Assembly (NCBI GenBank): GCA_949297075.1
Contig: CASFRX010000046.1
Coordinates: forward strand, 36,147-100,146
Reading direction: 5' to 3'
Source: an uncultured Oscillospiraceae bacterium
Lineage (GTDB): Bacteria; Bacillota; Clostridia; Oscillospirales; Acutalibacteraceae
DNA length: 64,000 nt
The notes beneath the pieces are model-generated. The model did no database searches. It saw only the letters and a program-made list of their open reading frames with translations, and was not told the origin of the DNA. Made by a program: the position numbers and the translations under genes. This document shows positions 26,834-35,288 of this stretch, piece by piece. How positions within the stretch are numbered: position 1 is the first letter of the stretch; each line of letters starts with the position of its first letter.

Positions 26834-27722
26834 CCTGTTCCAGACGGACGAAAGCCGTGCGGAAGCAGCTTTAAGCAAGATACGGGATATTCCTCTGTCG
26901 GAGATTGACGAGTTTCCAGACCATCCGTTCAAGGTTTTAATGGACGAGGATATGGAGCAGCTTGTCGAGAGCGTGAAGCGAAACGGCGTAATGACCCCTG
27001 CTACCGTGCGCTTGAAAGAGGACGGGCGGTATGAGCTTATCAGCGGTCACAGACGAAAAAAGGCTTGTGAGCTTGCGGGGCTTGAAACCCTCAAATGCGA
27101 GGTCAAAGACCTTACCCGTGATGAAGCCATTATCATTATGGTAGAAAGCAATCTGCAAAGGTCTGTTATTCTGCCGAGCGAAAAAGCCTTTGCCTATAAA
27201 ATGCGGCTTGAAGCGATGAACAGACAGGGACAGCGTTCAGATTTAACTTCCTGCCCAATGGGCAATAAGTTGACGAGTGCTTCGGAAGTGGCGAAAGATG
27301 TTGGAGATAGTGAAAGACAGATTTTCCGTTTTATCCGCTTGACCGAGCTTGTACCCGAAATTCTCCAGATGGTAGATGAAAAGCAAATCGCTTTCCGTCC
27401 TGCGGTGGAGATTTCCTATCTTGCCGAGGAACAGCAATACACCTTGCTCGAAGCGATGAGCTATAACGACGCTACTCCCTCGTTGGCGCAGGCTATCAAA
27501 ATGAAAAAGTTTAACCAAGACGGAAAACTGACGGACGAGGTTATCCAATCCATTATGGAGGAAGAAAAGCCAAACCAAAAGGAAAAGCCCGCTTTCCGTG
27601 ATGAACGGATAACCAAGCTCATTCCGAAAACCGTTCCCAAAGGACAGGAAACGGATTTTGTTGTCAAGGCGTTGGAGTTTTACAACCGACACCTGCAACG
27701 GAACAAAGCGCACGAAAGATAG
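26787..27722 (+). CDS. parB: ParB/Spo0J-type DNA-binding protein
   Basis: A 311-aa ParB-family protein. The ParB/sulfiredoxin-type domain spans the first 130 residues (IPLSEIDEFPDHPFKV, YELISGHRRKKACELAG, VESNLQRS), followed by a helix-turn-helix (LTSASEVAKDVGDSERQIFRFI). The TTG start at 26787 has AAGGAGGTGG (26771-26780) just upstream inside parA; the alternative ATG at 26631 lies far inside parA. The overlap implies coupled translation with parA. Confidence 0.9.
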   Translation: MARNRETKIELTAYDDLFQTDESRAEAALSKIRDIPLSEIDEFPDHPFKVLMDEDMEQLVESVKRNGVMTPATVRLKEDGRYELISGHRRKKACELAGLETLKCEVKDLTRDEAIIIMVESNLQRSVILPSEKAFAYKMRLEAMNRQGQRSDLTSCPMGNKLTSASEVAKDVGDSERQIFRFIRLTELVPEILQMVDEKQIAFRPAVEISYLAEEQQYTLLEAMSYNDATPSLAQAIKMKKFNQDGKLTDEVIQSIMEEEKPNQKEKPAFRDERITKLIPKTVPKGQETDFVVKALEFYNRHLQRNKAHER

Positions 27723-27864
27723 CCGCACACCGAGGGCAAGGTCTGCCTGTTTGCGTGGATAGCCGCATTTTGCGCTTCCCCCTCTCCACACCTCACCCCC
27801 TAACTACTGCCAAGACTATCCGAGAAAAGAATATCTGCAATATCTCGCAAATCGGTTTGTACCT

Positions 27865-27893
27865 TTGAGGACATCGGCTTTTTTTCGTATAAT
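27865..27893 (+). promoter_or_regulatory. Promoter of the lipoprotein-adhesin region
   Basis: TTGAGG (27865-27870) and TATAAT (27888-27893), 17-base spacer, 21 bases before the lipoprotein gene. The stretch 27723-27864 holds nothing else recognised. Confidence 0.6.
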
Positions 27894-27914
27894 GAAGCCG
27901 TAAAGGAGGTCGAT

Positions 27915-28589
27915 ATGATGAGAAAATCAATGTTTGCAGCGCTTCTTGTGCTGATAATGCTGCTTGGCGGCTGCACCGATGTTTCAACAGCCCCCACACG
28001 GAATGATGAAAGCGAGCTTGTGACGGAAACCGAAGCTGCTGCCGAAGCCGAAAGCACCAAGAGCATTTATTCCTCGGAAAGTAATGAGAACAAAGCTCCA
28101 GAAACGAGTGCGGCGCTTGAAACTGCCGCAGAGGTAACGGAGTGTGAGCCTGTTCAGAGCGAAACGGTAAGGCAAACCGAGCCTGCCAAGCAGAGTGAAG
28201 CAGAAACACCTGCGGCGAAACCCACTACGGAAAATAATAATCCGCCGCCTACGGAAATATCGACGCAAACCACTTCCGAAAACACAAAGACAGCCTATGA
28301 TTTTGAGTTTGATATGGAAGCGATAAAGGCGGATTGTATCAGCATCGGTCAGTCAATGGGGCTTCGTTTGGATACCGCTCTCACTCCGAGCAACGCAAGC
28401 TGGTGGAATCCCGTGACGGCGTCACAGAGCAATCAAGGCGACGCCTTAAAACAGAGCCTTGAAAGCTATTTCAAGTTTCATACCGCTGAAAACCTCAGCG
28501 CATACGGAATTGATGAAATCTCAGATTTTAATATCTGCTGCGAAGCAAAAGGAAACGGCAAATATCTGATTTACTTTCTTTTTGCATAA
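27915..28589 (+). CDS. ICE lipoprotein of unknown function
   Basis: A 224-aa lipoprotein: signal MMRKSMFAALLVLIMLLGGC with lipobox cysteine at 20. Residues 21-130 are a Glu/Thr/Ser/Pro-rich spacer, probably spanning the cell wall. The last 90 residues (from about FEFDMEAIKADCISIGQSMG) form a small globular domain that I do not recognise. AAAGGAGG precedes the ATG. It lies before the adhesin gene and may work with it at the cell surface. Confidence 0.78.
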   Translation: MMRKSMFAALLVLIMLLGGCTDVSTAPTRNDESELVTETEAAAEAESTKSIYSSESNENKAPETSAALETAAEVTECEPVQSETVRQTEPAKQSEAETPAAKPTTENNNPPPTEISTQTTSENTKTAYDFEFDMEAIKADCISIGQSMGLRLDTALTPSNASWWNPVTASQSNQGDALKQSLESYFKFHTAENLSAYGIDEISDFNICCEAKGNGKYLIYFLFA

Positions 28590-28605
28590 GCGGCAGCAAG
28601 GCTTA

Positions 28606-28638
28606 TCCCTCTGTTTCAAAAACAGGGGGATTTTTTAT
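28606..28638 (+). terminator. Terminator before the adhesin gene
   Basis: ATCCCTCTGTTT (28606-28617) pairs with AAACAGGGGGAT (28621-28632), then a T-run. The adhesin gene starts only 34 bases later, so its transcription may rely on read-through or a promoter I do not see. Confidence 0.75.
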
Positions 28639-28671
28639 ACCCAAAATCAAGAAAGGACGGTTTAACAGTCT

Positions 28672-31600
28672 ATGAAAACAAAGTTTAAGAAGAACGGAAG
28701 GCGGCTTCTGGCGGCTGTCCTCTGCCTTGTTATGGCGGTTATGGCATTGCCGATGTCCGCCTTTGCGTGGACAAGTGAGGAAGGCGTTAGCTGCACTTCC
28801 TCATTCGGGGACTACTATGTCGGCTCTGACGGAGGATACTATCGCAGCAAATCCTCTTATTCGTTCATCGTGTACGACAGCGACGGCAACACCTCTGTAA
28901 GAACAATCAGCGCAGGCAACGCCAAGCGCAAATACCTGATGACCGACAGCAGCGGAACGCACCAAGTTTACTGCGTGGAGTCTGGTATTGACTTTAATAC
29001 GGGAAACAGCTATGTATCCCAGAACGGAAAAAACAGCTCCTATTTTCGCAAGCTTCCGACCGAAGCACAGTTCGGCGTAATGATGGCTCTGATGTACGGT
29101 TGGCACGAGGGAAAATCCTCGCCCATTGCGGGTACGAACACAGATGATTATGCGTTTGCGACCCAAACGATTATCTGGGAATATCAGCAGCAGCTCCGCA
29201 CAAGCCCGTCCGACCTGCACAGCGCAAACGGCATTGATGCGGACACTTACCGCTATTCCCTAAAGGGCAGACCTGCCGAGAAGTGTTACGACTGGATTTT
29301 GTCGCAAATGGCAAGCCACTATACCATTCCGAGCTTTGCCGCAAGAAATCAGAACAAGGCAGACACCTATACGCTCAAGTATAATCCCGACAGGCAGAAT
29401 TACAGCTTGACCCTTACCGACACAAACAACACCCTCGCCAATCTAAGCCTTTCGGCAAGCGGCATTAAGGTATCCAGAAGCGGAAAACAGTACACCTTTA
29501 CGAGCGACATGATGATTACCTCGCCTATTACGGTATCCGCACAGAAAGCCGTCAATCTGGATTGCGACGAAATGCTTATCTGGGGCTGCGTAGGCAAGCA
29601 AACAATGGTTTCGGGCGCTTCCGACCCTGTATATTTCTATTTCAAGCTTGATACCGAAACCTACGGAACGGGTCTTATCAAAAAGGCCTCGGAGGACAGT
29701 GTTGTATCTGGCATCAAATTCAACATTTCTGGCAACGGCGTAAATCAAACCATCGTGACCAAAGCAGACGGCACGGTAGATATTTCTTTGATGCCGGGGG
29801 TCTACACCGTCACAGAACAGCCGATTGACCGATATGAGCCGCAGAGTGTTCAGAGGATTACTATCGTAAGCGGTCACACCTCTACCGTGACCTTCAGCAA
29901 TACGCTGAAGCGTGGCAGTCTGGAGATTATCAAAAGCTCCGAGGACAATCTGGTAGAGGGTATGAAATTCCATCTTTACGGCACATCTTTAAGCGGTCTG
30001 CCCGTTGATGAATACGCCGTGACCGATGCAAACGGCGTTGCAAGATTTGAAAATGTGCTTATCAGCGGTGCTGACCCTTATACCGTGGAGGAAATTGACA
30101 CGGCGGTGCGCTATGTCGTCCCCGCTTCCCAGACAGCGCCTATCGAATGGGAAAAGGTAACGAGCCGCAGCTTTACAAACATTCTCAAAAAGTTCAATGT
30201 GACCGTAACGAAATCCGATGCGGAGGTGGGTACGGCGCAGGGCGACGCTTCTCTTGCAGGTGCAGTCTACGGCATTTATAAGGGCGAAGAACTCATTGAC
30301 ACCTACACCACCGATAAAAACGGTCAGTTTACAACGAAGTATTATGTGTGCGGCAACGATTTGACTGTCCGAGAAATCAGCCCGTCTGAGGGCTATTTGC
30401 TCGACAGAACAATCCACAGGGTCGGCGCAGAACCAGAGCTTTACACCGTGGAGTTTAATTCTACCGCAAATGATGTGACCGAGCAGGTCATCAAGGGCAA
30501 TATCGCCATTATCAAGCATACTGATAACGGCGAAACGCAGATTGAAACGCCCGAAACAGGCGCAGCCTTTGAAGTATTCCGCAAGGCGGCAGGCAGTTTT
30601 GATGCCGCAAAGGAAACCGAGCGAGATATTCTCACTTGTGATGAAAACGGCTTTGCCCAAACAAAGGATATGCCTTACGGTATCTACACCGTTCGCCAGA
30701 CCTCTGGTTGGGAGGGGCGCGAGCTGATGAAGCCCTTTGATGTGTTTATCAGCAAGGACGGTCAGACCTACCGCTATCTTATCAATAACGCAAACTTTGA
30801 AAGCTATATCAAGGTCGTGAAGAAAGATGCGGAAACGGGCAACACCATTCCGTATGCAGGCGCAGGCTTCCAGATTTACGACCCGAACGGAAACCTTGTG
30901 ACAATGACCTTCACCTATCCCGAAGTGACGACCATTGATACCTTTTATACCACAGCCGACGGCGAGCTTATCACGCCGCAGACCTTGGAATACGGCAAGG
31001 GCTATTCTCTGGTTGAGGTACAAGCGCCGTATGGCTATGTGCTGAACTCCGAGCCTGTATATTTTGATGTGATGCAGGAAAACTCCGAGATTGACAGCGG
31101 CATTACCGTCATTGAGGTGGTACGCTCCAATATGGCGCAGAAAGGTACGATTACCGTATCCAAATCGGGCGAAGTGTTCAGCTCCGTCAATGAAGCAGGC
31201 GGCTTGTATCAGCCCGTCTATGCGGTGCGTGGACTTGAGGGCGCAGTCTATGAGATTACCGCTGCCGAGGATATTTACACGCTGGACGGTACGCTCAGAG
31301 CTTCTAAGGGCGAAGTGGTCGATACCGTTACCACAGGTGCAGACGGTACGGCGGTAAGCAAGGAACTCTATCTCGGCAAATACGAGGTCAAGGAAATCAC
31401 TGCTCCGTTTGGAATGGTACTGAACGAGGAAACTCACGCCGTTGAGCTTGTATATGCGGGTCAGAATGTCGCTGTTACCGAAACCGCCGCTTCTTTCTAT
31501 AACGAAAGGCAGCGTGTAGAAATCGACCTTATCAAGCGTCTTATGACGGACGAAGCCTACGGCATCGGTAAGAACGGTGAGATTTTTGATGTGACCTTTG

Positions 31601-32868
31601 GCTTGTATGCGGAAAAGGAACTGACGGCGGCAGACGGCACGGCTATCCCTGCCGACGGACTGATTGAGATTATCTCTCTTGACGGGAACGGAAGCGGTAA
31701 GGTCAAAACCGACCTGCCTATCGGAAGCTACTATGTAAAAGAGCTTGCTACCAATTCCGCATATATCTTGAACGGGCAGAAATATCCCGTCGCTTTCGAG
31801 TATGCGGGACAGGAAACGGCAACCGTTCACATCACAGCCAACGGCGGCGAAGCCATTGACAACGACATCATTTACGGCTCAGTAAGCGGTAAGAAATCCG
31901 ATGAGGACGGAAATGCCCTCGGCGGTGCGCTTATCGGCATTTTCAAGACAGGCACAGAGAAATTCACAACCGAAAGCGCTATCCAGACTACCGTTACGGC
32001 TGCTGACAGTAGCTTTTCTTTTGAAAAAGTACCGTATGGAACTTGGGTAATCCGTGAAATCGAAAGCCCGACAGGTTTTGTACTCTCCGAGGAAGAAATC
32101 ACGGTCACAATCGGTGCGGTTGATGAGGTCGTGGAAATCGAGCTTGTCAACTACTTCATTAGGGGCAATATCGAATTGACTAAGGTTGATAAGGACTACC
32201 CCGACAACAAGCTCACAGGTGCAGAATTTGAGGTCTATGCCGATACCAACGGTGACGGCAAGCTGGATAGCGACGATAAACTGCTCGGAACAATGACCGA
32301 GCTTGACGGCGGCGTTTATCAGATGAACGAGCTTCGCTACGGAAAATATCTTGTCCGTGAGAAAACTGCTCCGACAGGCTTTGTGCTTGACGAAAATGTG
32401 TATTCCGTATCCGTCGAGGAAAACGGCAAGACCTATATCGTTGAAAACGAGGCAGGCGTGGGCTTTGTCAATGCGACGCAGAAAGGCTCTCTTAAAATCG
32501 TAAAGACTTCTTCTGACGGTAAAGTTGAGGGCTTCTCATTCCGTGTAACGAGAGCTAACGGCTATGACCAGACCTTTAAGACCGATAAAAACGGCGAGAT
32601 TTATATTGAGGGTCTGCGAATTGGCGAATACACCGTATCCGAGGTAAACGACAGCGTTTCCGCAGGATATATCCTGCCCGCCGACAAACAGGCTACGGTC
32701 AAGGTCGGTGCTACCACTATCGTAGAGATGCACAACGAGTTTCGGGACACTCCGAAAACGGGCGATGACTTTAATCTCGCCTTGTGGGTAAGCCTTGCAG
32801 CTGCTTCTGTTCTTGGCGCAGGCGTTCTCGGCTTCATAGGCTTTAAGAAAAAGAAAAAGGAGGACTGA
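28672..32868 (+). CDS. Giant sortase-anchored thioester adhesin with Cna-B repeats
   Basis: A 1,398-aa surface protein. Order: signal peptide (to about residue 32, ALPMSAFA); a thioester (TQXA-type) domain with Cys101 in VYCVESG and Gln165 in ATQTIIW, which in known members form an internal Cys-Gln thioester able to bind host targets covalently; then about ten Cna-B/SpaA-like beta-sandwich repeats, each with GAxFxV-, YTVxE- and GYxL-like motifs and probable Lys-Asn isopeptide bonds; finally a sorting signal TPKTGDD (xPxTG variant), a hydrophobic helix and KKKKKED. A class B sortase is encoded in the same ICE at 56.3 kb. The protein likely forms a long stalk that displays the thioester tip, for host or mating-partner attachment (inference). 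Confidence 0.92.
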   Translation: MKTKFKKNGRRLLAAVLCLVMAVMALPMSAFAWTSEEGVSCTSSFGDYYVGSDGGYYRSKSSYSFIVYDSDGNTSVRTISAGNAKRKYLMTDSSGTHQVYCVESGIDFNTGNSYVSQNGKNSSYFRKLPTEAQFGVMMALMYGWHEGKSSPIAGTNTDDYAFATQTIIWEYQQQLRTSPSDLHSANGIDADTYRYSLKGRPAEKCYDWILSQMASHYTIPSFAARNQNKADTYTLKYNPDRQNYSLTLTDTNNTLANLSLSASGIKVSRSGKQYTFTSDMMITSPITVSAQKAVNLDCDEMLIWGCVGKQTMVSGASDPVYFYFKLDTETYGTGLIKKASEDSVVSGIKFNISGNGVNQTIVTKADGTVDISLMPGVYTVTEQPIDRYEPQSVQRITIVSGHTSTVTFSNTLKRGSLEIIKSSEDNLVEGMKFHLYGTSLSGLPVDEYAVTDANGVARFENVLISGADPYTVEEIDTAVRYVVPASQTAPIEWEKVTSRSFTNILKKFNVTVTKSDAEVGTAQGDASLAGAVYGIYKGEELIDTYTTDKNGQFTTKYYVCGNDLTVREISPSEGYLLDRTIHRVGAEPELYTVEFNSTANDVTEQVIKGNIAIIKHTDNGETQIETPETGAAFEVFRKAAGSFDAAKETERDILTCDENGFAQTKDMPYGIYTVRQTSGWEGRELMKPFDVFISKDGQTYRYLINNANFESYIKVVKKDAETGNTIPYAGAGFQIYDPNGNLVTMTFTYPEVTTIDTFYTTADGELITPQTLEYGKGYSLVEVQAPYGYVLNSEPVYFDVMQENSEIDSGITVIEVVRSNMAQKGTITVSKSGEVFSSVNEAGGLYQPVYAVRGLEGAVYEITAAEDIYTLDGTLRASKGEVVDTVTTGADGTAVSKELYLGKYEVKEITAPFGMVLNEETHAVELVYAGQNVAVTETAASFYNERQRVEIDLIKRLMTDEAYGIGKNGEIFDVTFGLYAEKELTAADGTAIPADGLIEIISLDGNGSGKVKTDLPIGSYYVKELATNSAYILNGQKYPVAFEYAGQETATVHITANGGEAIDNDIIYGSVSGKKSDEDGNALGGALIGIFKTGTEKFTTESAIQTTVTAADSSFSFEKVPYGTWVIREIESPTGFVLSEEEITVTIGAVDEVVEIELVNYFIRGNIELTKVDKDYPDNKLTGAEFEVYADTNGDGKLDSDDKLLGTMTELDGGVYQMNELRYGKYLVREKTAPTGFVLDENVYSVSVEENGKTYIVENEAGVGFVNATQKGSLKIVKTSSDGKVEGFSFRVTRANGYDQTFKTDKNGEIYIEGLRIGEYTVSEVNDSVSAGYILPADKQATVKVGATTIVEMHNEFRDTPKTGDDFNLALWVSLAAASVLGAGVLGFIGFKKKKKED

Positions 32869-32871
32869 TTT

Positions 32872-32961
32872 ATGGACGCAAAGACCATTATTGCAATCGT
32901 GCTTGTGGTGTTTATCGTAGGCGCTGCGGTGTGGCTGAATATCCGTAACAGAAAGAAGTAA
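32872..32961 (+). CDS. 29-aa single-helix membrane peptide
   Basis: A tiny gene three bases after the adhesin stop: MDAKTIIAIVLVVFIVGAAVW then LNIRNRKK. It is one hydrophobic helix with a basic C-terminal end. AAGGAGG lies inside the adhesin's last codons at a proper distance from the ATG, supporting translation. Function unknown; the position suggests a role with the adhesin (anchoring or processing), but this is inference. Confidence 0.7.
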   Translation: MDAKTIIAIVLVVFIVGAAVWLNIRNRKK

Positions 32962-32968
32962 CAAGCGT

Positions 32969-32994
32969 GGGGCGGCTGAAAAAGCCGCCCCTTT
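32969..32994 (+). terminator. Hairpin after the 29-aa gene
   Basis: GGGGCGGCT (32969-32977) pairs with AGCCGCCCC (32983-32991), followed by a short T-run. Probably a partial terminator. Confidence 0.65.
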
Positions 32995-33015
32995 GCTGTT
33001 TATGGAGGTAAATTT

Positions 33016-33318
33016 ATGAGAAATCTCAAAACCATTGAGGGCAAGGTCAGAGCCGTGCTGCAAAAGGACGAGGAAGCCCGAAACGACGATATGCTGCTGT
33101 ATTTGAAAGTCTGCAACGGCTGTCTGAAAGATACGGGGGCTATGCCCTTTGCCGAGGTAATGGCTCAGTATAAATATCTGGGATTGCCGAGCTTTGAGAG
33201 TGTCGGCAGGACACGCCGCAAGCTACAGGCGCAATATCCAGAGCTTATGGGAAACGCCCGTGTAAGGCGGCTTCGTGCCGCAGGCGAAAAGGCATATCGC
33301 AAATATGCAAAGGAATGA
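33016..33318 (+). CDS. Conserved small ICE protein, 100 aa
   Basis: Basic, helical protein: MRNLKTIEGKVRAVLQKDEE at the start, a central VCNGCLKDTGAMPFAEVM and a basic end RRLRAAGEKAYRKYAKE. The region SFESVGRTRRKLQAQYPEL looks like a DNA-binding helix with arginines, so a DNA-associated role is possible. TGGAGG precedes the ATG. It overlaps the next frame through an ATGA, although the next gene more likely starts nine bases later. Similar proteins are frequent in Clostridia mobile elements; no function is known to me. Confidence 0.75.
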   Translation: MRNLKTIEGKVRAVLQKDEEARNDDMLLYLKVCNGCLKDTGAMPFAEVMAQYKYLGLPSFESVGRTRRKLQAQYPELMGNARVRRLRAAGEKAYRKYAKE

Positions 33319-33326
33319 GGTACAAA

Positions 33327-33596
33327 ATGGAGGAAAAACGGATAAACAGCGGTTATGAAATCATAGAGAGCCATACTATCGGGAGTAATGAGCTTGTTAT
33401 CGGTCATAACGCCGCAGCCCCCAACCCCTATGTGTGTTGGTACTGCAAAAACGGCTCGGATTATTTCTGGGGATATTACTGCAATCAGTTGTCCGAAGCA
33501 AGAAAAAAGCTGAATGAGCGCTATCGGCGAGAGTGCCGTATGCCCTACAATCAGCACGATAAAAGCCAGAAAAGCCGTGATGACCGTGAGCGATAA
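33327..33596 (+). CDS. Small ICE protein with N-terminal YEII domain
   Basis: An 89-aa protein. Its first 40 residues (GYEIIESHTIGSNELVIGHN...NPYVCWYC) match the beginning of the longer product at 33725-34327 (DYEIIQSIYIGDKEVVFGVN...YPFMVCCC). Both continue with a Tyr/Trp-rich segment and a helix. So two adjacent genes share a short beta-rich domain that I cannot assign to a family. GAGGT lies five bases before ATG 33327; ATG 33315 overlaps the previous stop and is the alternative start. Confidence 0.7.
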   Translation: MEEKRINSGYEIIESHTIGSNELVIGHNAAAPNPYVCWYCKNGSDYFWGYYCNQLSEARKKLNERYRRECRMPYNQHDKSQKSRDDRER

Positions 33597-33732
33597 AAAG
33601 GTATATGACTGCAAGACCTGTCCTTATCCCCGATATAAGGACGGGTCAGTTATTTTCTGCGATGTCTGTATCCGAAAGATTTTAGATGAGCAGAACGAGA
33701 AAAAAGAACGAAAGGAGCATCCGAATGAGTGA
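33580..33732 (+). CDS. Small zinc-ribbon-like protein (50 aa)
   Basis: Begins MTVSDKKVYDCKTC. Two CxxC pairs (CKTC and CDVC, 14 residues apart) suggest a zinc ribbon; the C-terminal end is highly charged (EQNEKKERKEHPNE). It overlaps the preceding gene by 17 bases and the following one by eight bases. The ribosome site is weak, so translation may be coupled. The cysteine pattern and compact overlap support it as real, but the start is uncertain. Confidence 0.6.
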   Translation: MTVSDKKVYDCKTCPYPRYKDGSVIFCDVCIRKILDEQNEKKERKEHPNE

Positions 33733-34327
33733 GGAAAAGAGAAAGCTCGGTGATTACGAGATTATCCAGAGCATCTATATCGGAGATAAAGAGGTCGTGT
33801 TCGGCGTAAACAAAAAAGACCCATATCCCTTTATGGTGTGCTGCTGCGATTACCACAACCCTCTGTCAGCGGCGTGGCCGACAGAGGGTGTGGCTTCGGA
33901 CGATTATCTGGAAGCAATGCAGATTTTTGTTGACCGAGTACAGTCGCAGATTGACCGCACAAAAGCGGAGCTTGCCAAATTCCCCTTTGACAAGACGGTG
34001 TTTACAAAGAAGCATTGTATCCCCGATGACGGTATGCGCAACATTGTGGGCAAGGTTGTCGTTATCAATTCCGAGCCGAAACGCTATGAATATCAGCACC
34101 CCGCCTATCAGCTTGTGTTAGCTGACGGAGGAAACGGAGCTATCGGTGGCAGAGGTCGGGCGGTGTTCGGCACTTGCCTTGCCACAGGCGAACAAGCCAG
34201 ATGGGAAAGGTACGATGTGCTTGGCGAAATCAAGCCCGAATGTATGCCCGATTGGGCAAAGGAAGCGCTTGCTAAAATCAAGGCACAGGAAAAAGAGAAA
34301 AAACAGAAAAGTCGGGAGGAACGCTGA
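33725..34327 (+). CDS. ICE protein with YEII domain, 200 aa
   Basis: Starts MSEEKRKLGDYEIIQSIYIGDKEVVFG, related in its first 45 residues to the protein just upstream. The middle has a helix (DDYLEAMQIFVDRVQSQIDRTKAELAKF) and the C-terminal half has a beta-rich part (MRNIVGKVVVINSEPKRYEYQHPAYQLVLA) followed by an RGRAVFGTCL segment. ATG 33725 has AAAGGAGC upstream; an in-frame ATG at 33686 lies in the previous gene. Function unknown. The following gene begins one base after its stop. Confidence 0.78.
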   Translation: MSEEKRKLGDYEIIQSIYIGDKEVVFGVNKKDPYPFMVCCCDYHNPLSAAWPTEGVASDDYLEAMQIFVDRVQSQIDRTKAELAKFPFDKTVFTKKHCIPDDGMRNIVGKVVVINSEPKRYEYQHPAYQLVLADGGNGAIGGRGRAVFGTCLATGEQARWERYDVLGEIKPECMPDWAKEALAKIKAQEKEKKQKSREER

Positions 34328-34328
34328 T

Positions 34329-35027
34329 ATGGAGATACGAGCCTTAACCCCTGCCGAACAGAAATACACCTACGCCCAGAGTATGCAGCTTGAGGGACAG
34401 ACCGCCAATATCGGTCATCTGCGTGGAGATTTTGACAGCTCTGGATACGGCTTTTATACCACTTGGACGGACACCCGAACACAATGGAAAACGGACGAGT
34501 TCAAGGCGGAATTTGACGAGGTTATCAGCGCTCTGCACTCCGATAAATACGGGCTGCTGAAAAACCGTTCCGCTATGAGTGCGTATGCAAGGCAGTATGC
34601 GGACAGCGCCTTTAAGGGGAGCTATTGCACGGAGTACGGTTTCCGAGTGGATACGGAAAAGCACGCATATCTGCTGCGCTGCAATCCCACAAGGGGCGAC
34701 TACAATTTTTATTGCTACTGCTTTGTAAAGGAATGGCTCGATAAGCACATTCAGAAAGCCGAGCAAGGTATCCGATTTATTGACCCGAACTATAAGGAGC
34801 TGTTCCACATCCCCGACGGCGGCAGGATAATCGTAACGACCTCTTGGGGAGAAAAGCGAGAATATTCCTGTCGCTTTATAGATGAATGTCATACCGAGGT
34901 CGGCAACAACATTTTTCATATCTGTGAGTTTGCCGAGCGTATGCAGCAAAACGGGGCGACCTACGAGCCGAAACAGGCGGAGCAGCCACCCCAGAAAGCG
35001 CCGAGGAAAAACGATTATGAACGATAA
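34329..35027 (+). CDS. Conserved ICE protein, 232 aa
   Basis: Cytoplasmic protein starting MEIRALTPAEQKYTYAQSMQ, with HLRGDFDSSGYGFYTTWTD, a cysteine-containing RCNPTRGDYNFYCYCFVKEWLD segment and a second beta-rich half (GRIIVTTSWGEKREYSCRFIDECH). It resembles proteins regularly found in Tn1549-like elements, but I know no function. CGGGAGGA is 11 bases before ATG 34329; the longer frame from 34146 would run through the previous gene. Confidence 0.75.
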   Translation: MEIRALTPAEQKYTYAQSMQLEGQTANIGHLRGDFDSSGYGFYTTWTDTRTQWKTDEFKAEFDEVISALHSDKYGLLKNRSAMSAYARQYADSAFKGSYCTEYGFRVDTEKHAYLLRCNPTRGDYNFYCYCFVKEWLDKHIQKAEQGIRFIDPNYKELFHIPDGGRIIVTTSWGEKREYSCRFIDECHTEVGNNIFHICEFAERMQQNGATYEPKQAEQPPQKAPRKNDYER

Positions 35028-35041
35028 AGGAGGATTGTGAT

Positions 35042-35251
35042 ATGGCTGTTAATCAGAAAGCCGTCAAGGTCTTGAACAAGGTTTTGGAAGCAGGCTTTAC
35101 CGATGAAAAAGCAATTTCCGTTATGACTATGGACGATATTCTCTCTATGCAGGGTATCACGGTTGCGGACATTGCCCTTATCAACGACCTGCAAAAGAGC
35201 ATTAAAGCAAACAGGGTCATTTCCTTTCTCGGCGGTGCTGCCGATGAGTAA
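35042..35251 (+). CDS. Small helical ICE protein, 69 aa
   Basis: Starts MAVNQKAVKVLNKVLEAGFTDEK and contains MTMDDILSMQGITVADIALINDLQKSIKANR. The pattern suggests two or three short helices with a turn, as in small DNA-binding or protein-binding folds. AAAGGAGG precedes the ATG. It lies 37 bases before the giant helicase gene. Unknown function. Confidence 0.75.
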   Translation: MAVNQKAVKVLNKVLEAGFTDEKAISVMTMDDILSMQGITVADIALINDLQKSIKANRVISFLGGAADE

Positions 35252-35288
35252 GAACGACCGAATAACGAAATAAGGAGGTGTAAATTCA

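Noticed and set aside
29989..31830. Open frame of 613 codons antisense to the adhesin
   Set aside because: A by-product of repetitive Cna-B coding sequence; no start signal or domain.
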